A stretch of 32,086 nt of DNA from DATLYH01 sp035575035 (lineage in GTDB: Bacteria > Planctomycetota > Planctomycetia > Gemmatales > Gemmataceae): NCBI GenBank assembly GCA_035575035.1, contig DATLYH010000049.1:1-32086 (forward strand), given 5' to 3'. The translations under genes were made by a program, and so were the position numbers. This document shows positions 24,797 through 32,086 of this stretch, in pieces (the stretch's first letter is position 1; every line of letters starts with the position of its first letter). The notes under the pieces were generated by a model. It was not told where the DNA came from and ran no database searches. It saw only the letters and a list, made by a program, of their open reading frames with translations.

Positions 24797-25942
24797 TCAC
24801 GACGCCCGCCCCTCCACGAGGATCGCCTTCCGGCCGGCGAGGGTCCCGCGGATCACCTTCGCGGTGTACTCAACCTGCTCCTCAGTCAGCTCGGGGAACA
24901 TCGGCAGCGAGACGCAGTGGCGCATCACGTCCTCGGCCACGGGAAAGTCGCCGGGGCGATGGCCGAGGTGGGCGTAGGCCGGCTGGAACGGCACCGGCGT
25001 CGGGTAATGGACCCCTGTGGCGACCCCTTTGTCCGCCAGGGCGCGACGGAATGCCTCGCGGTCCATCCCGCGCACCAGGACAGCGAACAGGTGCCAGACA
25101 TGGGCCGCCGGCCGCGGGGCCGCCGGCAGTACCAGGCCGGAGACGTCGGCGAGCAGCTCGTGGTAACGGCGAGCATGGCGGGCGCGGGCGGCGTTCCACT
25201 CATCGAGATGGCGGAGCTTGACTGCCAGCACCGCCCCCTGCACCCCTTCCATGCGCATGTTGTAGCCGATTTCGACATGGTGATGCCGGGCCTGCTGGGC
25301 GTGGTCGCGCAGCCGACGGATGCGCGCCGCCAGGGCCTCGTCGTCGGTCACCACCGCGCCGGCCTCGCCGAAGGCCCCCAGGTTCTTGCCGGGGTAGAAG
25401 CTGAAGCAGGCCGCCTTGCCGAACGTACCGACGCGCTTCCCCGCGTAAACCGCTCCGTGGGCCTGGGCGGCATCCTCGAGCAACACCAGTCCGTGCTCCG
25501 CGGCCAGCCGGCAGAGCGGGCCGAGGTCGGCCGCCTGGCCGTACAAGTGGACCGGCAGGATCGCCCGGGTCCGGCGGGTGATGGCGCGCTTCACCAGAGT
25601 GGGATCGAGGGTGTAGGTCACGGGGTCGATATCGACATAGACCGGTTTCGCCCCGACATAGCTGATGGCCCAGCTGGTGCTGATCCAGGTGTGCGGCGTG
25701 GTGATGACCTCGTCGCCGGGGCCGATATCACAGGCCAGAAGGGCCAGGTGCAGGGCACTGGTGCCGTTGTTGACGCCGACGCAGTGCCGCACGCCCAGGT
25801 AGCGGGCGAACTGGTTCTCGAACCGCTCGACGGCCGGCCCGAGGATGAACTGGGCCTCGCCGATGACCTCGTCGAGGGCCGCCTGGATCTCCGAGCGGAT
25901 CGACCGGTTCTGCGCCTTGAGGTCCAGAAAGGGAACGTGCAT
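24797..25942 (-). CDS. DegT-family sugar aminotransferase, WlbE/FdtB-like
   Basis: A 381-residue PLP aminotransferase of the DegT family from a different branch than copies A and B. The lysine motif reads SFYPGKNLGAFGEAG (181-195, Lys186) and Asp157 is in LEDAAQAHGA. The FYPGKNLGA pattern is characteristic of 3-aminotransferases such as FdtB, QdtB, DesV and WbpE/WlbE, so amination at C3 of a 3-keto sugar nucleotide is the best guess. It is 21 bases downstream of a WbpD/WlbB-like acetyltransferase, so the pair should make a 3-acylamido sugar. ATG 25942 is followed by the standard VPFLDLKAQ start. Confidence 0.92.
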   Translation of the reverse strand: MHVPFLDLKAQNRSIRSEIQAALDEVIGEAQFILGPAVERFENQFARYLGVRHCVGVNNGTSALHLALLACDIGPGDEVITTPHTWISTSWAISYVGAKPVYVDIDPVTYTLDPTLVKRAITRRTRAILPVHLYGQAADLGPLCRLAAEHGLVLLEDAAQAHGAVYAGKRVGTFGKAACFSFYPGKNLGAFGEAGAVVTDDEALAARIRRLRDHAQQARHHHVEIGYNMRMEGVQGAVLAVKLRHLDEWNAARARHARRYHELLADVSGLVLPAAPRPAAHVWHLFAVLVRGMDREAFRRALADKGVATGVHYPTPVPFQPAYAHLGHRPGDFPVAEDVMRHCVSLPMFPELTEEQVEYTAKVIRGTLAGRKAILVEGRAS

Positions 25943-25963
25943 GGAAAGCCTTGGGTGAGGGCC

Positions 25964-26467
25964 TCAGGAGTTCTCTGGTTCCTGATGGAGAAACCGCAGC
26001 ATCCGCGCGGGGACGCCGGCAACGACCTGGTTTGGTTCGACGTCCTTGGTGACCACGGCCCCGGCGCCGATCAGAGCGCCGGCACCGATCTTCACGCCGC
26101 AGAGGATCACCGCCCCAGAACCGATCGACGCCCCCCGGCCCACGTGGGTCGGAATGACCCGCCAGTCGGCCTCGGTCTGTAGCCGGCCGTCGGTCGTGGC
26201 CCGCGGGTAGCGGTCGTTGATGAAGCAGACATGGTGGCCGATGAAGCAGTCATCCTCGATCGTCACCCCCTCGCAGATGAAGGTGTGCGAGCTGATCTTG
26301 CAGCGGGCGCCGATGACGGCGTTCTTCTGAATCTCGACGAAGGTGCCGATCTTGGTGTCGTCGCCGATGGTGCAGCCGTAGAGGTTGACGAAGTCGTAGA
26401 TCTTCACGTTTCGCCCCAGGCGCACGTCCGGGGTGATGCGCTGCAGGGGACCAGGCTGAAAGGTCAT
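25964..26467 (-). CDS. left-handed beta-helix N-acetyltransferase, WbpD/WlbB-like
   Basis: A 167-residue trimeric-type hexapeptide acyltransferase. Repeats start at about residue 15 and include FVEIQKNAVIGARCKISS, the conserved ICEGVTIED and the FINDRYPRA segment common to WbpD, WlbB and FdtC/QdtC-like enzymes that acetylate the 3-amino group of nucleotide sugars using acetyl-CoA. The C-terminus (GAGAVVTKDVEPNQVVAGVPAR) is the usual acetyl-CoA-site coil. ATG 26467 is used; upstream in-frame sequence is low-complexity and lies in the adjacent gene. Located directly before the FdtB/WlbE-like aminotransferase, which is its probable partner. Confidence 0.9.
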   Translation of the reverse strand: MTFQPGPLQRITPDVRLGRNVKIYDFVNLYGCTIGDDTKIGTFVEIQKNAVIGARCKISSHTFICEGVTIEDDCFIGHHVCFINDRYPRATTDGRLQTEADWRVIPTHVGRGASIGSGAVILCGVKIGAGALIGAGAVVTKDVEPNQVVAGVPARMLRFLHQEPENS

Positions 26468-26501
26468 GGAGACTCTCGCGGTTGAGAGACGATGAGGATT
26501 T

Positions 26502-27134
26502 TTAGCACCGGGCGGACGGCAGGGATGTCTCCTCTTCCCGGGACGTGCTGGCGGTGTTCCGGTAGCGGATGACCTTCGCCGGGACGCCGACGGCAATCGC
26601 GTAATCAGGAATCGGTTTGGTCACCACCGAGCCGGCGCCGATGACACAATGCTTGCCCACATCGGCCAGGACCACAGCGCCGTCGCCGACCCAGGTATCG
26701 CCACCGATGGTGATGCGCGGCCAGACGCCCGGCTGCTCGCGGATCGGGATATCAAGCCGTTCGATGCCGTGCTGGCCGCCGCCGTTGATGATCGACACAC
26801 GCGAGCCGAGCAGCACGTCGTCTTCCAGGGTGACATCGCCGAGCGAGCCGCCCGGCCCAACGTAGACGTTCCGGCCCACCTCGGCCGTCGGGTGGGAGAA
26901 GATGGTGCCGAAACAGAGGCAAGCGCCGGGGCCGCAGCGCGGCAGCACCAGCCGGTAAAACGCCCGTCGCAAGTAGATCCCGGTCAGGCCGGGAATCAGG
27001 CTGAATGCTTGCGACCAGCCAGGGAACACCTTCTGCGGGCCGAGGACCAGGCCGCCCGCCCGGTACGCCAGGTACGCAGGCAGGACCGCCAGCAGGGCCA
27101 CGAAATCAGCCAGCGCTTTGAGGATTTCTTTCAT
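26502..27134 (-). CDS. hexapeptide-repeat acyltransferase with hydrophobic N-terminus
   Basis: A 210-residue acyltransferase. Residues 8-30 form a hydrophobic stretch (FVALLAVLPAYLAYRAGG), followed by a linker, then a left-handed beta-helix from about residue 75 with NGGGQHGIERL (117-127, His122 the likely catalytic residue) and GAGSVVTKPIPDYAIAVGVPAK at the end. It resembles serine-acetyltransferase/WbbJ-type O-acetyltransferases found in capsule loci. The N-terminal segment could anchor it to the inner membrane. ATG 27134 was chosen over an upstream TTG; it begins 13 bases after the kinase stop. The acceptor is unknown. Confidence 0.85.
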   Translation of the reverse strand: MKEILKALADFVALLAVLPAYLAYRAGGLVLGPQKVFPGWSQAFSLIPGLTGIYLRRAFYRLVLPRCGPGACLCFGTIFSHPTAEVGRNVYVGPGGSLGDVTLEDDVLLGSRVSIINGGGQHGIERLDIPIREQPGVWPRITIGGDTWVGDGAVVLADVGKHCVIGAGSVVTKPIPDYAIAVGVPAKVIRYRNTASTSREEETSLPSARC

Positions 27135-27147
27135 GACCCGGCGGGCC

Positions 27148-28122
27148 CTACCCCACGGCGGCAAGCAGCTCCTCCGGGGTCACGGTGGCCGTGCCGACCT
27201 TGCCGACGACGATACCGGCGGCACGGTTGGCCAGGTGGGCGGCTTGCTCCAGCGTGCCGCCCGCGGCCAAGGCCAGGGCTAAGGTGCCGATCACGGTGTC
27301 GCCGGCGCCGGTCACGTCGAACACGTCCCGGGCCGCCGACGGGATGTGCAGCGGCGGTCGGCCGGCGCGAAACAGCGACATCCCCTGCGGCCCGCGGGTG
27401 ATGAGCACGGCGCCCCCCTCCAGTTGCTCCGCCAACCGCGCGCCCGCCTCTTCCAGGCTGCGCTCATCGCGGATCTCTGCCTTCAGGAACAACTCTGTCT
27501 CGGCGACGTTCGGCTTGATCACGGTCGCCCCGCGATACTTGGCATAGTCGGCCCCTTTGGGGTCCACCACCACCGGCTTGCCCGCTTGCCGCGCCAGGCG
27601 GATGGTCTGCTCGGCCAGCCGCCCCGACACCACTCCCTTGGCGTAGTCGGACAGGACGCAGACATCCGCCCGGTCCAGGTGGGTTTCGATCCACTGGAGC
27701 AGTCGGTTCTCCAGTGGTGCCGCCAGGGGGGTGCGCTGTTCGCAATCGACGCGGACCACCTGTTGGTTGTGGGCGACGATGCGGGTCTTGGTCGTCGTCG
27801 GCCGGCCCGCGTCCGCCAGCAGTCCGTCCGCCGCCACGCCCCGCTGCCGCAGGGCCTCGCTCAGGAGGATGGCCTGGTGGTCATCACCGACCACACCGGC
27901 CAACAGGGCCCGGCCGCCCAGGCTGACGACGTTGGCAGCAGCATTGCCGGCCCCGCCGGGGACATAGGTCCGGCGGCGCATTTCCACCACCGGCACCGGC
28001 GCTTCGGGCGAGATGCGGCGCACGTCCCCCCAGAGGAACTCGTCGAGCATCACGTCGCCGACGATCAAGACGCACTTCCTCGGGAAAGCGCCTAGCAGAC
28101 CGCGGAACACTTCGCTCGTCAT
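27148..28122 (-). CDS. rfaE1: D-glycero-beta-D-manno-heptose-7-phosphate kinase
   Basis: A 324-residue PfkB/ribokinase-family kinase that phosphorylates C1 of heptose 7-phosphate in the ADP-heptose pathway. It shows the substrate-binding GDVMLDEFLWGDVRRISPEA (22-41), GGAGNAAANV (56-65), the LSDYAKG block (157-163) and the ATP/anion-hole DVTGAGDT (269-276) with catalytic Asp275. In enterobacteria it is fused to the adenylyltransferase as HldE; here the two are separate and overlap by four bases (ATGA). ATG 28122 has a GGGAGGGG ribosome binding site. The two other pathway genes (gmhA, gmhB) are not in the window. Confidence 0.92.
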   Translation of the reverse strand: MTSEVFRGLLGAFPRKCVLIVGDVMLDEFLWGDVRRISPEAPVPVVEMRRRTYVPGGAGNAAANVVSLGGRALLAGVVGDDHQAILLSEALRQRGVAADGLLADAGRPTTTKTRIVAHNQQVVRVDCEQRTPLAAPLENRLLQWIETHLDRADVCVLSDYAKGVVSGRLAEQTIRLARQAGKPVVVDPKGADYAKYRGATVIKPNVAETELFLKAEIRDERSLEEAGARLAEQLEGGAVLITRGPQGMSLFRAGRPPLHIPSAARDVFDVTGAGDTVIGTLALALAAGGTLEQAAHLANRAAGIVVGKVGTATVTPEELLAAVG

Positions 28123-28655
28123 GCGCCCGGCCCCTCCCGTTCGGCCGCCCCGCTACCCGCCTCACAGATGCGACGAACAAGGTCCGTCGTCGATACCCCC
28201 TCTACCAGGGGCAGGAACTCGATCCGCCCGCCGTAGGAGGCGACGACCCCCGCCTCCACGATTGGCTTGCCGCCGGGCGGCGCGTAGTCGGCCCCCTTGC
28301 AATGGATGTCAGGCCGGACCCGACCAAGGATGCGGCTGGGTTCGAGATCGTCGAAGATCACCACGTAGTCCACGCATTCCAGGGCGGCGAGAACCTCCGC
28401 CCGCTCCGCCTCCGGGACGATCGGCCGCCCCGGCCCCTTGAGCCGGCGTACCGAGGCATCGCTGTTCAGGCCGACCACCAGCAAATCGCCCAACCGCCGG
28501 GCGGCCTGCAAGTTGCGGATGTGGCCGACGTGCAGCAGGTCGAAGCAGCCATTAGTCCAGACGACTGTCTTCCCCGCTGCTCGGGCCTGCTCACGGATCA
28601 CTAGGAGCGACGCCTCATCTACGACCTTGGGATTGGGGGCCAACGGCTGGGTCAT
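28119..28655 (-). CDS. rfaE2: D-glycero-beta-D-manno-heptose 1-phosphate adenylyltransferase
   Basis: A 178-residue nucleotidyltransferase of the cytidylyltransferase-like family that joins AMP from ATP to heptose 1-phosphate, giving ADP-heptose. It has WTNGCFDLLHVGH (33-45, the HxGH motif), GLNSDASVRRLKG (62-74) and KGADYAPPGG further on, all typical of RfaE domain II. Length matches stand-alone enzymes of this type. Coupled by a four-base overlap to the kinase that makes its substrate. ATG 28655 is the natural start. Finding both genes implies heptose in the product, or a heptose-derived sugar. Confidence 0.92.
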   Translation of the reverse strand: MTQPLAPNPKVVDEASLLVIREQARAAGKTVVWTNGCFDLLHVGHIRNLQAARRLGDLLVVGLNSDASVRRLKGPGRPIVPEAERAEVLAALECVDYVVIFDDLEPSRILGRVRPDIHCKGADYAPPGGKPIVEAGVVASYGGRIEFLPLVEGVSTTDLVRRICEAGSGAAEREGPGA

Positions 28656-28732
28656 TGGTGCACCACGGTCCCGGCCAGCGGAGCCCGCCGCCGCCGACCT
28701 TACCGCAGCCCCCGGATCGGCCCGTCATGGAG

Positions 28733-29401
28733 TCAGGATGTCTCCCCGCTGCCAAATGGCTTGCGGCCCCGAAAATAAACGGCCGAGGCGACCCGGTGGC
28801 TTCGCGGTCCCCGGATCAGTAGGTAATCCAGGTACTTGAGCGGGGCGGTCAGCAGCGCCATCACGACCAGGAACAGGTTGGACAGGTAGCGGTTCGCCGT
28901 AAGGCTGTTGGCCCATTCGCGGATGATCCACACCAGCCCGCAGGTAGGGCCGATATGCACGCCGGCATCGATCTCCTTGAAGGACCGGCAGAGCAGCCGC
29001 AACCCATCGAGGGTAAAACGCCAGTAATCGGTCGGATCGGCATGGTAGCCCTGGATAAAGGGAACGTCAATATGGACCAATCCTCCAGGCTTCAGGACGC
29101 GATGGATCTCGCGCACCGCTTGCCAGGGGTCGCTGACGTGTTCCAGCGTGCCGGTGCAGAAGACACAGTCGAAGGAGTCGTCGGCGAGCGGCATATGGTG
29201 GATGTCGCCCACGATGTCTACCTCGGGGACCGGCACCGCATCCAGAGTCACGACACCGGGAGCGATGCGTCGTCCTCCCGCGCCAACATCCAGAACACGG
29301 GCGCCGGGCGACAACATGCCAAGGGTGCACGCAATCTGATCGCGGGGAACGACCGTCGGGTGCGGCAGGAATCGCAGGATACCGGGTAAACCCCAACCCA
29401 T
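28733..29401 (-). CDS. class I SAM-dependent methyltransferase
   Basis: A 222-residue methyltransferase. The SAM-binding motif I is VLDVGAGG (37-44), the acidic loop TLDAVPVPEVD (52-62) follows, LEHVSDPW (86-93) and VLKPGGLVHIDVPF (102-115) complete a Methyltransf_11-type fold. A hydrophobic C-terminal stretch (about 180-203) is unusual and could associate with the membrane. It probably methylates a sugar hydroxyl or a carboxyl of the locus product. ATG 29401 was chosen; the frame is open to a TTG 12 codons earlier but the extra residues lack conservation signs. Confidence 0.82.
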   Translation of the reverse strand: MGWGLPGILRFLPHPTVVPRDQIACTLGMLSPGARVLDVGAGGRRIAPGVVTLDAVPVPEVDIVGDIHHMPLADDSFDCVFCTGTLEHVSDPWQAVREIHRVLKPGGLVHIDVPFIQGYHADPTDYWRFTLDGLRLLCRSFKEIDAGVHIGPTCGLVWIIREWANSLTANRYLSNLFLVVMALLTAPLKYLDYLLIRGPRSHRVASAVYFRGRKPFGSGETS

Positions 29402-29438
29402 AGGGGGGTCCTCTCCATGGGGGCCACTCGCTGCCAAA

Positions 29439-30614
29439 TCAGGAAGGCACCAGCTCTCCGGCCGGCTCCGGTTGCGGCCCCCGGAAAAGAACCTCGGCCT
29501 GACGAGTCAGGGCTGACCAGTCGAAACGCTCGACGACCCAGCGGCGGCCGGCCTCTCCCATTCGTGCCCGCCGCTCCGGATCGGCGAGCAACTCCGCGAC
29601 CAACTCGGCCAGTAGCTCCGGCCCCTCGCAAGGGACCACCTGACCCGTCTCAGGGATGCACATCGTCTCGGCTGTGCCGCCCGAGGCCCCCGCCACCACC
29701 GCTTTGCCGCAAGCCTGCGCCTCTACCAGCACGATCCCGAACCCCTCGATGTCGCCGTTGATGTCCCGGTTGGGCAGCACGAACAGGTCACACTGTTGGT
29801 AGCAGCGCAGCAGTCCCTCGTCGTCCAACTCGCCCAGGAACTGCACATGCCCGCTGAGCCCCAGCCGCCCTGCCAATTCCTGGAGGGAATCTCGCTCCTC
29901 GCCGTCGCCGACGATGGCATAGAGGATGTCGGGGACGGTCCGTCGGATCGCCGCCAGCGCCCGGATCATCATGTCATGGCCTTTTCGCTTTTGCAGTCGG
30001 CCGACGGTCAGGACGACGCGGCGGTCGCCCCAACCCAGCTGGGCGCGGACCGCCGGATCACGCGGGGCGGGCACAAACCGCGTCGTGTCCACCCCAGGAT
30101 GGAGCAGATGGACGCGCCCCGGCGATACCCCCCATCCCTCCAGGAGAAGCCGCCGCGTGTTCCGGCTATTGGCGATGATCGCCTCGGCCCCGGCCAGGGC
30201 GCGCCGGGCCAGCCAGCCTAGCTCCCGGCTGGAGGCGGCATAATTCATCTCCTCGCCGTGGACATAGCAAAGGTAGCGGACGCCGCACAGGTAGCGCAGG
30301 ACCAACGCCATCAGTCCTTCGGGCAGGCAGCGGGCGCAGTGGAGCATTTCGACCCGCTCGGTCCGGACCAGCCGCCATAGCCGCCTCACCGCCCGCGCAT
30401 AACCCCGCAGGCCGCGGACCCCCCAGGCGCTCAGCCGCAGGGGAACGCGCACCACGCGCAGGTCGTGGGAGCGGTCGAACTCTTCCTGGCGCGGGTCTTC
30501 CCCCGCGGCGATCAGGTAGGCGGACCGGGGCAAGCGCCGGTAGACCTCCCAGAACCATCGGCCGCTGCCGCCGGTCTTCGGCGGGAAGATGTCGCTGACG
30601 AGCAAGTGGGTCAT
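29439..30614 (-). CDS. GT4-type glycosyltransferase
   Basis: A 391-residue retaining GT-B glycosyltransferase. It begins MTHLLVSDIFPPKTGGSGRW with the glycine-rich GT4 acceptor loop, continues with YVHGEEM and the hinge LHPGVDTTRF, and has the donor-binding LTVGRLQKRKGHD and GFGIVLVEAQACGKAVVAG in the second domain. The motifs and length are complete for the family. ATG 30614 is preferred over an upstream alternative because the fold begins there. It starts 35 bases after the preceding glycosyltransferase, with a large palindrome in and before that gap. Its sugar specificity is unknown. Confidence 0.9.
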   Translation of the reverse strand: MTHLLVSDIFPPKTGGSGRWFWEVYRRLPRSAYLIAAGEDPRQEEFDRSHDLRVVRVPLRLSAWGVRGLRGYARAVRRLWRLVRTERVEMLHCARCLPEGLMALVLRYLCGVRYLCYVHGEEMNYAASSRELGWLARRALAGAEAIIANSRNTRRLLLEGWGVSPGRVHLLHPGVDTTRFVPAPRDPAVRAQLGWGDRRVVLTVGRLQKRKGHDMMIRALAAIRRTVPDILYAIVGDGEERDSLQELAGRLGLSGHVQFLGELDDEGLLRCYQQCDLFVLPNRDINGDIEGFGIVLVEAQACGKAVVAGASGGTAETMCIPETGQVVPCEGPELLAELVAELLADPERRARMGEAGRRWVVERFDWSALTRQAEVLFRGPQPEPAGELVPS

Positions 30615-30637
30615 GAGGCGGCACACCGTGGCGGAGC

Positions 30638-30677
30638 GAGCAGCCGGTGTTAACCGGCCGGTTGACACCGGCTGCTC
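30638..30677. repeat. 40-base near-perfect palindrome at a gene 3' end
   Basis: The two 20-base halves pair at 19 of 20 positions with no spacer; outer arms read GAGCAGCCGGTGT and ACACCGGCTGCTC and the centre is AACCGGCCGGTT. It contains the TAA stop of the glycosyltransferase at 30650, encoding that protein's last nine residues, and extends into the gap before the next gene. No U-run follows on the minus strand. Confidence 0.8.
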
Positions 30678-31708
30678 ACCCGGCCGGCACCGAGCACCTC
30701 AGCATAGAGCCGGCGATAGCCCCGGAGAAAAGCGCCGACGCCGAAGTAGCGCTCCGCCAGCCGGCGGGCCCGGGTCGAGTAACTGATCCAGTCTGCTTCC
30801 AGCCGGTCCAGGGCCTCGGCCAGTCCGGGGCCGGTCGGTTCGCTCACCTCACCGGCGGCCGCCTCACGGACGACCTCGGCCAGCCCGACCGTCTCGGTGA
30901 CCAGCACCGGCCGGCCACAGGCCAGACTCTCGATCAGTGAGTTGGGGGCCGGCTTGGAGCGGCTCAGGTCGGTGAACGGCGTCGCGGTCACATGGACCTG
31001 CCGGTAGTGGACGGCCATGTCGGGGAAGCAGCCGGTCACCAACTCGACGTTTCGCAGGCCGCGCTCGGCGATCCACTGCCGGACGCGCGGGGCACTGTCG
31101 CCCCAGGGGCGCCAGAGCAGCCGGAACCGCATGTGGGGCCGCAGCCGAGCTGCCTCCAACAGCTGCGGCACCCCCCGCCCCTCCAGCCATTCCGCCTTGT
31201 CCGGGCTGGAGGCGAACAGCACCGTGAATGGGCCGGCCGGCGGGGGGCTAGGCGTGAAGCGCTCCAGGTCCACGGGCGGGAAGATCAGCCGGACCCGCCC
31301 TGGGTCGATCCCTGCTTGCTTCAATAAGTCTCGTCCGCCGGGGTGCTCCACCACGAAGCACTCGACCCGCCGCAGCAGGGCCGGTTCGACCGGCAGGGTC
31401 CAGGTGGCCACCGTGAGCACGATCGGCCGGCGTCGGGACCCTTCCAGGTAGAACCAGTCGCCGGGGGAGCCGAACACATGGTTGAGCTGGAAGAACGGCT
31501 CCAGTAGCCGGGTGGCGGCCCGGAAGAGCAGATGGAGCCGCGGGCTTAATCCGTAGCCGCGCCGCCATGACAGCAACAACCGATGGCGGTGGGTCAGTCC
31601 CCAGGCGACACTGCCGGGAAACTGCCGCCGCAACAGGGCGACCTCGGCCGCGATCGCCTCCATCTCCGGCTCGAAAGCGCTGGTCCAGTAGGCTATGCGC
31701 GGCGGCAT
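30650..31708 (-). CDS. GT-B glycosyltransferase
   Basis: A 352-residue glycosyltransferase with a divergent N-terminal domain (MPPRIAYWTSAFEPEMEAIA) and a recognisable GT4-like C-terminal donor domain: FPPVDLERFTPS hinge, LFASSPDKAEW, and NSLIESLACGRPVLVTETVGLAEVV. It lacks the lysine-rich GRLxxxKG loop seen in its neighbours, so it is probably from a distinct sub-branch. ATG 31708 is used; a GTG four codons earlier is also possible. The start overlaps the methyltransferase by 16 bases, and the 3' end is formed by a 40-base palindrome. Specificity unknown. Confidence 0.8.
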   Translation of the reverse strand: MPPRIAYWTSAFEPEMEAIAAEVALLRRQFPGSVAWGLTHRHRLLLSWRRGYGLSPRLHLLFRAATRLLEPFFQLNHVFGSPGDWFYLEGSRRRPIVLTVATWTLPVEPALLRRVECFVVEHPGGRDLLKQAGIDPGRVRLIFPPVDLERFTPSPPPAGPFTVLFASSPDKAEWLEGRGVPQLLEAARLRPHMRFRLLWRPWGDSAPRVRQWIAERGLRNVELVTGCFPDMAVHYRQVHVTATPFTDLSRSKPAPNSLIESLACGRPVLVTETVGLAEVVREAAAGEVSEPTGPGLAEALDRLEADWISYSTRARRLAERYFGVGAFLRGYRRLYAEVLGAGRVSSRCQPAG

Positions 31709-32086
31709 GTGACGATCCACTCCAGGCCGTCGCGCCGCGGCAACCGCTCCAGGCCGCGGATCACCCAGCGGTTAAGCCAGTTGGCCCGCGGCCCGAGGAG
31801 CACCTGACTGCGATACTGCCAGGAGTAACACTTCTGCACCGGCTCCAACTCCACCACTTCCAGGCCGGCCTCGGCCAACTCGCGGCAGAGGTCGTCGCGG
31901 CGGAACAGCTCGTCGTAGATCGGGTAGTCCTCCGGGTGGACCTGGCGCAGCGGTCGCGAGATTCGTTCGTTGACTGCGTCCAGCACGAAATAACCGCCCG
32001 GTTTCAGGACGCGCCGCACCTGGACGTAGAGCCGTTCGCGGTCGGACCGGCGGAAATGCCGCACGAAGCGGAAGGTGTAGACCAGA
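31693..32086 (-). CDS. SAM-dependent methyltransferase, N-terminus beyond window edge
   Basis: The visible 130 C-terminal residues begin (L)VYTFRFVRHF and contain VLKPGGYFVLDAVN, the post-motif-I half of a class I methyltransferase, then a Tyr/Trp-rich tail (KCYSWQYRSQVLLG). The SAM-binding motif I should lie just outside the window. The reading frame is open to base 32086, so an internal GTG at 32064 is not a start. Probably another sugar or lipid methylation step. Confidence 0.75.
   Translation of the reverse strand, partial: LVYTFRFVRHFRRSDRERLYVQVRRVLKPGGYFVLDAVNERISRPLRQVHPEDYPIYDELFRRDDLCRELAEAGLEVVELEPVQKCYSWQYRSQVLLGPRANWLNRWVIRGLERLPRRDGLEWIVTCRRA

Noticed and set aside
27148..28655. 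Frameshifted hldE fusion gene
   Set aside because: Kinase and adenylyltransferase are both full length with their own starts and ribosome binding sites and a standard four-base overlap; separate genes are normal in many bacteria.
32062..32064. GTG at 32064 as start of the right-edge methyltransferase
   Set aside because: The frame stays open to the window edge with fold-like residues before it, and the SAM-binding motif would be missing if the gene began here.

Overview
This window is a dense, GC-rich stretch (roughly two-thirds G+C by eye) in which all 28 recognisable genes lie on the minus strand. It reads as the interior of a large surface-polysaccharide or glycolipid biosynthesis locus. 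Both ends cut through genes: a glycosyltransferase at the left and a methyltransferase at the right. The longest gene-free stretch is about 160 bases, and many neighbours overlap or are within 40 bases, so long co-transcribed units read from right to left are likely. The organism cannot be fixed from this sequence. The GC content, the PcRGLX/YetA-like protein, the carbamoyltransferase and the CCGCAAGCGGC-type intergenic repeats are compatible with a planctomycete, but that is a low-confidence inference.

In transcription order (right to left): a methyltransferase fragment and two GT4 glycosyltransferases (32086-29439); a second methyltransferase (29401-28733); separate heptose-phosphate kinase and adenylyltransferase genes (28655-27148), the usual ADP-heptose steps; two left-handed beta-helix acyltransferases (27134-25964); a sugar-nucleotide block with three DegT-type aminotransferases, a UDP-glucose-4-epimerase-like SDR, a PglD-like acetyltransferase, a GT2 and a Gfo/Idh/MocA oxidoreductase (25942-18720), which looks able to make at least one, probably two, N-acylated amino sugars.

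After a 160-base repeat-rich gap come a GT-C-type membrane protein (18559-16943), a complete asparagine synthetase (16935-15004), a WalW-like polysaccharide deacetylase (14970-13897), a NodU/CmcH-type carbamoyltransferase (13916-12030) and a large PcRGLX/YetA-like protein (11924-9285). Next is a compact module: a YqeG-type HAD phosphatase (9243-8728), a UbiA-family prenyltransferase resembling decaprenyl-phosphate phosphoribosyltransferase (8645-7599) and a second GT-C membrane glycosyltransferase (7611-6184). The left end holds an asparagine-synthase homologue whose glutaminase residues have been replaced (6166-4259) and four glycosyltransferases (4186-1).

Taken together, the locus should build nucleotide-activated and perhaps lipid-phosphate-activated sugars, join them with about seven cytoplasmic and two membrane glycosyltransferases, and decorate the chain by acylation, deacetylation, O-carbamoylation, amidation and methylation. 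No flippase, polymerase, ABC exporter, outer-membrane exporter or initiating phosphoglycosyltransferase is visible. The best candidates for something undescribed are the UbiA/HAD/GT-C module, the split between an intact and a glutaminase-dead asparagine synthetase, and the PcRGLX-type enzyme embedded in a biosynthetic operon.
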